Below the pieces are notes generated by a model. It was not told the origin of the DNA, did not search any database, and saw only the letters and a program-made list of their open reading frames with translations. DNA of 64,000 bases from Chitinophagaceae bacterium (GTDB lineage Bacteria; Bacteroidota; Bacteroidia; Chitinophagales; Chitinophagaceae): positions 1-64,000 of the forward strand of contig JAHEZD010000008.1 of assembly GCA_023251255.1 (NCBI GenBank), in the 5' to 3' direction. This document shows positions 60,482-64,000 of the stretch, piece by piece (within the stretch, counting starts at the first letter, position 1; each line of letters starts with the position of its first letter). Made by a program: the position numbers and the translations under genes.

Positions 60482-60952
60482 TTAACTGGCCTTACCAAAC
60501 CTCTTTTCCACCGCAACCAGTCGGTAGTCAAAAATCCGCCTCACTTCATTCTTCACAAACAGGGCATGGGCAATACTCCCCAAAAAACCAAAAGGGATTT
60601 TATAATGAACAATATCCGTCATTTCCACAGCACCATTTACCTCCTTGAAATGGTGCTGGTGCTGCCACATGCTATAAGGTCCATAGCGTTGCTCATCCAC
60701 AAAATAGACCCTGTCCTGCACATGTGTTATCTCCGTCATCCAGTACAGTGGAATACCCAGCACAGGGCTCACCTTGTATTCGATGATCTGGCCTGCATAT
60801 ACTTTGCCCCCATGGTAACTGCTCGTTACCCTAAAGTTCAAGCGACCGGGCGTTAGCTCCTTCAAATTATCCGGGGCACTGAAAAAATCCCAAACAGCAT
60901 CCAACGGAGCAGGTATATATTGAACTATTGTAAGGGAATAAACTTTACTCAT
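60482..60952 (-). CDS. SRPBCC (START/Bet v1-like) ligand-binding protein
   Basis: 156 residues. The helix-grip fold is recognisable from YIPAPLDAVWDFFSAPDNLKELTPGRLNFRV, the beta-strands VSPVLGIPLYWMTEITHVQDRVYFVDEQRYGPYSMWQHQHHFKEV, VEMTDIVHYKIPFGFLGSIAHALFV and the long C-terminal helix EVRRIFDYRLVAVEKRF. Cytosolic proteins of this group bind small hydrophobic ligands; the substrate is unknown. The start is the ATG at 60952; the gene is monocistronic as far as the window shows. Confidence 0.85.
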   Translation of the reverse strand: MSKVYSLTIVQYIPAPLDAVWDFFSAPDNLKELTPGRLNFRVTSSYHGGKVYAGQIIEYKVSPVLGIPLYWMTEITHVQDRVYFVDEQRYGPYSMWQHQHHFKEVNGAVEMTDIVHYKIPFGFLGSIAHALFVKNEVRRIFDYRLVAVEKRFGKAS

Positions 60953-60986
60953 AATTTTAAAAACTTATAACAAGTTCCAAATACCC

Positions 60987-61079
60987 TTCCCCTACCACTT
61001 TCACTATTCACCATTGACTACTCACCTTTCACTCCCCATCTACTGCCTACTCACTACTGCTTACTTACCACTCCCTCCC
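60987..61079. repeat. Degenerate ctactcacta tract after the TonB-domain gene
   Basis: Drifting copies of CACTATTCACCATTGACTACTCACC and CTACTGCCTACTCACTACTGC words, ending exactly at the stop codon of the minus-strand gene at 61487-61080. It shares its words with 45741-45803, which likewise sits on the 3' end of a minus-strand gene. Confidence 0.6.
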
Positions 61080-61487
61080 CTAATGGTTCTTCAACTTGAA
61101 CACAACTGGCAATTGTGCATGGTAATCAACCGCCCTTCCGTTCTTTTTGGCAGGGTTCCATTTGCCACAGTTCTTGAACAGCCTTATGGCCTCCTCCTCA
61201 AATCCATAACCAACAACGGTCACATGATGGATATTTGCCAGTGTGCCATCCTTCCTAACAATGAAATCAATGGTTACATCAGCCTCCACTTCCTCCCGCC
61301 AAGCATAATGCGGGTATTTCAGGTTCTTTTTCAAATACTTCTTCCATCCTTCCTCACCCCCAGGATAGCTGGGCAGGGTATCAACAATATTGTAGATAGT
61401 GTCCTGCACCCTTGCATTCGGAATATCCTGTGCCTTCACCTTGTTCACGCCAATGACCAGCAAGCAAAAAACAAAAACCTTCTTCAT
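61080..61487 (-). CDS. Periplasmic TonB C-terminal-domain protein
   Basis: 135 residues. Signal peptide (to KVKAQ), then a TonB_C-type domain at about 45-133: LPSYPGGEEGWKKYLKKNLKYPHYAWREEVEADVTIDFIVRKDGTLANIHHVTVVGYGFEEEAIRLFKNCGKWNPAKKNGRAV, with the typical strand order YP...G.V.V.F.V..DG.V....V......L...A.R.....W.P. There is no Pro-rich linker and no uncleaved N-terminal anchor, so it is not a full energy transducer; small proteins of this kind are common in the phylum and of uncertain function. A degenerate repeat tract abuts its stop codon. Confidence 0.85.
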   Translation of the reverse strand: MKKVFVFCLLVIGVNKVKAQDIPNARVQDTIYNIVDTLPSYPGGEEGWKKYLKKNLKYPHYAWREEVEADVTIDFIVRKDGTLANIHHVTVVGYGFEEEAIRLFKNCGKWNPAKKNGRAVDYHAQLPVVFKLKNH

Positions 61488-62040
61488 GGAACCTAATTTT
61501 CTTGGTAACGAAATTATAGCTTAACTTGTTATCAGTTATGTTTCGGCACTAGCAAAGAAGATAACAAATTCAAATAATCCCCATCACCTATGAAGCAGAA
61601 ATATATGATGCATGCTATAAGTCTGAGTTTTTCTGCCGCTAGGCATGGCCTGTCGAAGGCATTCAACAGAACGAATGTAATCCAATAGAACCCTCATGGA
61701 TGAGCATCGTACGATCAACGTAGGATAGCTATACAATCAAAGGAGGATCAATGAAGGATGGCAAGCAGCGAATCTTTAGATACGATATAGGGAACGCAAC
61801 CCCAGGCTTTCAAAATTTCCCTTGCTAACGAATGGCTCTTTAAGGTGCAACCAAGCATGGGCGGGTTAGGCAATAACCGTCACGATAAACGCCCACAATT
61901 GACCAAAATGGTGTTTTAGTATTCTTGGGTGCTGGAGTATTACATTTGAAGAACCTAATTTATCAAAATCCACCATCTTTAGATCGTGTACATCATGGGA
62001 ATGGTACCAGAATATGAATGGTCGAATATTGCAATTGCAG
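61488..62040. other. 553-bp gap before the helicase gene
   Basis: No protein-like frame on either strand. A degraded cctgtcgaaggc word of the REP-like family lies near 61649-61660. The remainder holds the presumed helicase promoter, with no box I can support. Confidence 0.4.
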
Positions 62041-64000
62041 ATGAACAAAGACAAAATAATACAGGGGTTCAACGAAACTTACGGAAGGTTAAACGAGCAG
62101 CAACGCAAAGCAGTGGATACCATTGAAGGGCCAGTGATGGTAATTGCTGGGCCGGGCACAGGCAAAACACAGATCCTCTCTGCCAGGATAGGCAAGATCC
62201 TGCTGGACACGGATACCCTCCCCGAAAACATTCTCTGCCTCACCTATACCGATGCGGGTACCGTGGCCATGCGCAAAAGGCTGCTCACCATGATAGGCAG
62301 CGAGGCCTACAAGGTCCACATCCATACCTTCCACTCCTTCTGTAATGAAGTAATCCAGGAAAACCTCGGCCTATTCGAAAAAACAGCACTCGACCCCATC
62401 AGCGACCTGGAAAGAACGGAACTCTTCAAACAATTAATTGACTCCTTCCCCAAGAACAACCCCTTGAAAAGGTACAGGGGCGATGTCTATTTTGAAATAA
62501 ACAACCTGCAGCAACTGTTCAGCAACATGAAGCGGGAAGGCTGGACACCACAGTTCATCAATGAACGGATTGATGCCTATATCAACGACCTCCCCGCACG
62601 GGATGAATACATTGCCAAACGCGCCGTAAAGGAGTTCAAGAAGGGGGATGTGCGCACGGACAAGATTGCAGAAGAAAAAGATAAAATGGAAAAGCTCCGT
62701 GCAGCAGTGAACGAGTTTGAACCATTCCAAAAGATGATGCGTAACAAGAACCGTTACGACTTTGACGATATGATCAACTGGGTACTGAAAGCCTTTGCAG
62801 AAAATGAACACCTGCTGCGCCGCTACCAGGAACAGTACCTCTACATTTTGGTGGATGAGTACCAGGATACCAGCGGCACCCAGAACCGTTTAGTGGAAAT
62901 GCTCATTAACTATTGGGACAAGCCCAACGTATTTGTGGTGGGCGATGACGACCAGAGCATCTACCGCTTCCAAGGGGCCAATGTGGAGAATATGCTCGGC
63001 TTTGCAGAAAGCTATGCCAAGGACCTGATGACTGTGGTGCTCACCAGTAACTACCGCTCCACCCAGCCCATATTGGATGTTTCCAAAACCATCATCAACA
63101 AAAATGAGGAGCGTTTGGTAAAACAGATTCCCGGGTTAAGCAAGGAACTGGTTGCCACCAATCAACTCATCAACCAATTGTTCCATTCCCCCATCATCAA
63201 GGAATACGAAACGCAGAAGCAGGAAATGATTGATATCACCTTGCAGGTGGAGAAATTGGTACAGGAAGGAACCCCAGCAGGGAGGATCGGTATCATCTAT
63301 AAAGAAAACAAGTACGGTGAAGAACTGACACATTTCTTCAAACTCAAGAACATACCCGTTTTCAGCAAGCGCAGCCTGAATATTTTCGATATCCCACTGG
63401 CACAGAAGGTTATCCTGCTGTTCCAGTACCTGGCAGCAGAACATGATATTCCCTACGGTGGCGATGAAATGCTTTTTGAGATCCTGCATTTCGATTGGTT
63501 CAATATACCCCCCATTGAAATTGCCAGGCTAAGCGTGGAAGTGGCCGCCACGCAGTTCAGCGAAAACAGGACCTCCATCAGGAAATTATTGTTTGACAAG
63601 AGCCATGCACCAGCAAAGGACCTGTTCTCCCCCAAAGTGAACGAACCATTGAGGAAAACAAGTGCCATTGTTGAACAATTGATTGCAGACGCAAGCAACC
63701 TAACATTGCAAAGCCTGTTGGAGCATATCATCACCAATACGGGGCTGCTCGCTTATATCACCAACCACCCCGAAAAGCATTGGCACTTGCAGGTAGTAAC
63801 TGGCCTCTTTGATTTCGTGAAGGAAGAAACCCGCCGCAGTCCTTCTATCCATTTGCAGGAACTGGTGAACATCATTGATTTGATGAAGAAAGAAGACCTG
63901 AAACTTCCCCTGGTCCAAATAAGCGGCAATGAGAAAAGCGTGAACCTGCTAACTGCACATGGCAGTAAGGGACTGGAGTTTGAATATGTGTTCCTTGCTG
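62041..64000 (+). CDS. UvrD/PcrA-like superfamily 1 DNA helicase, N-terminal part (runs off the window)
   Basis: 653 codons are visible. Start at ATG 62041 (LNEQQRKAV is the usual opening); an in-frame ATG at 62014 would add nine residues. Motif Q/I: GRLNEQQRKAVDTIEGPVMVIAGPGTGKT (Walker A, 37-43); Ia LTYTDAGTVAMRKR; II LVDEYQDTS; III VVGDDDQSIYRFQGA; IV SNYRST; V TAHGSKGLEFEYVFL at the very end. It unwinds DNA 3' to 5' in repair or replication restart. The insertion between motifs Ia and II (about 130-240) is typical of the Bacteroidota PcrA-like group. The C-terminal half is beyond the window. Confidence 0.9.
   Translation, partial: MNKDKIIQGFNETYGRLNEQQRKAVDTIEGPVMVIAGPGTGKTQILSARIGKILLDTDTLPENILCLTYTDAGTVAMRKRLLTMIGSEAYKVHIHTFHSFCNEVIQENLGLFEKTALDPISDLERTELFKQLIDSFPKNNPLKRYRGDVYFEINNLQQLFSNMKREGWTPQFINERIDAYINDLPARDEYIAKRAVKEFKKGDVRTDKIAEEKDKMEKLRAAVNEFEPFQKMMRNKNRYDFDDMINWVLKAFAENEHLLRRYQEQYLYILVDEYQDTSGTQNRLVEMLINYWDKPNVFVVGDDDQSIYRFQGANVENMLGFAESYAKDLMTVVLTSNYRSTQPILDVSKTIINKNEERLVKQIPGLSKELVATNQLINQLFHSPIIKEYETQKQEMIDITLQVEKLVQEGTPAGRIGIIYKENKYGEELTHFFKLKNIPVFSKRSLNIFDIPLAQKVILLFQYLAAEHDIPYGGDEMLFEILHFDWFNIPPIEIARLSVEVAATQFSENRTSIRKLLFDKSHAPAKDLFSPKVNEPLRKTSAIVEQLIADASNLTLQSLLEHIITNTGLLAYITNHPEKHWHLQVVTGLFDFVKEETRRSPSIHLQELVNIIDLMKKEDLKLPLVQISGNEKSVNLLTAHGSKGLEFEYVFLA

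Noticed and set aside
62014-62040. Upstream in-frame ATG as helicase start
   Set aside because: Kept only as an alternative; the added residues NGRILQLQ are not typical of the family opening.

Overview
The window is chromosomal DNA from a Bacteroidota bacterium, most likely family Chitinophagaceae. The evidence is a SusC/SusD pair, several TonB-dependent receptors with carboxypeptidase-regulatory N-domains, a type IX secretion (T9SS) C-terminal tail, a PID-CTERM protein, DUF6443-type RHS proteins, many Cys-anchored lipoproteins, near absence of Shine-Dalgarno sequences, and TAnnTTTG promoter boxes. No rRNA, tRNA or CRISPR array was seen. All product calls come from reading motifs; nothing was searched.

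Layout. (1) 1-11248: a polysaccharide utilisation locus on the minus strand, ordered SusC, SusD, GH16 laminarinase-like lipoprotein, GH5-CBM6 glucanase and GH3 beta-glucosidase (cut by the window edge). A membrane sensor/HTH regulator is divergent from it. The enzyme set points to beta-1,3- or mixed-linkage glucan. (2) 11813-18870: a lipoprotein, a beta-helix-like lipoprotein with its TonB receptor, and, divergently, a DUF47/PiT phosphate transport pair. (3) 18992-31118: housekeeping and metabolic genes: a stand-alone C-terminal half of carbamoyl-phosphate synthase, ComEC, PurH, an EamA transporter, a TonB-type barrel and LutB. Two small guest genes sit among them. One is a REP-associated (RAYT) transposase between two inverted hairpins. 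The other is a four-helix-bundle (S23-type) gene between inverted repeats. (4) 31119-51722: accessory DNA. A minus-strand operon encodes a coiled-coil/beta-barrel protein, an RHS protein, a glutathione-peroxidase-like protein lacking its cysteine, a second RHS protein with a lipase-like tip (frameshifted in this sequence), and an ankyrin lipoprotein likely to be its immunity protein. Downstream is a displaced second RHS tip with two ankyrin lipoproteins. A nearly identical structured element of about 593 bp follows each cassette. SSB and HEPN-like genes and a 63-bp direct repeat flank the orphan cassette. (5) 52232-64000: a polysaccharide-deacetylase-like protein, a PID-CTERM protein, a 1936-residue T9SS substrate, an SRPBCC protein, a TonB C-domain protein and a UvrD-type helicase running off the end.

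Three repeat classes cut across this layout. One is degenerate short-word tandem tracts between genes, two of which form the inverted flanks of the S23 gene and one of which lies inside purH. The second is 125-155 bp MITE-like elements built around a TTCGACAGGCTCAG-type word. The third is the RHS-core and structured-element duplications, which look like the two homology arms needed to swap toxin cassettes.

Starts: several long open frames begin at TTG or GTG upstream of a better ATG followed by a signal peptide. I used the ATG in those cases and say so.
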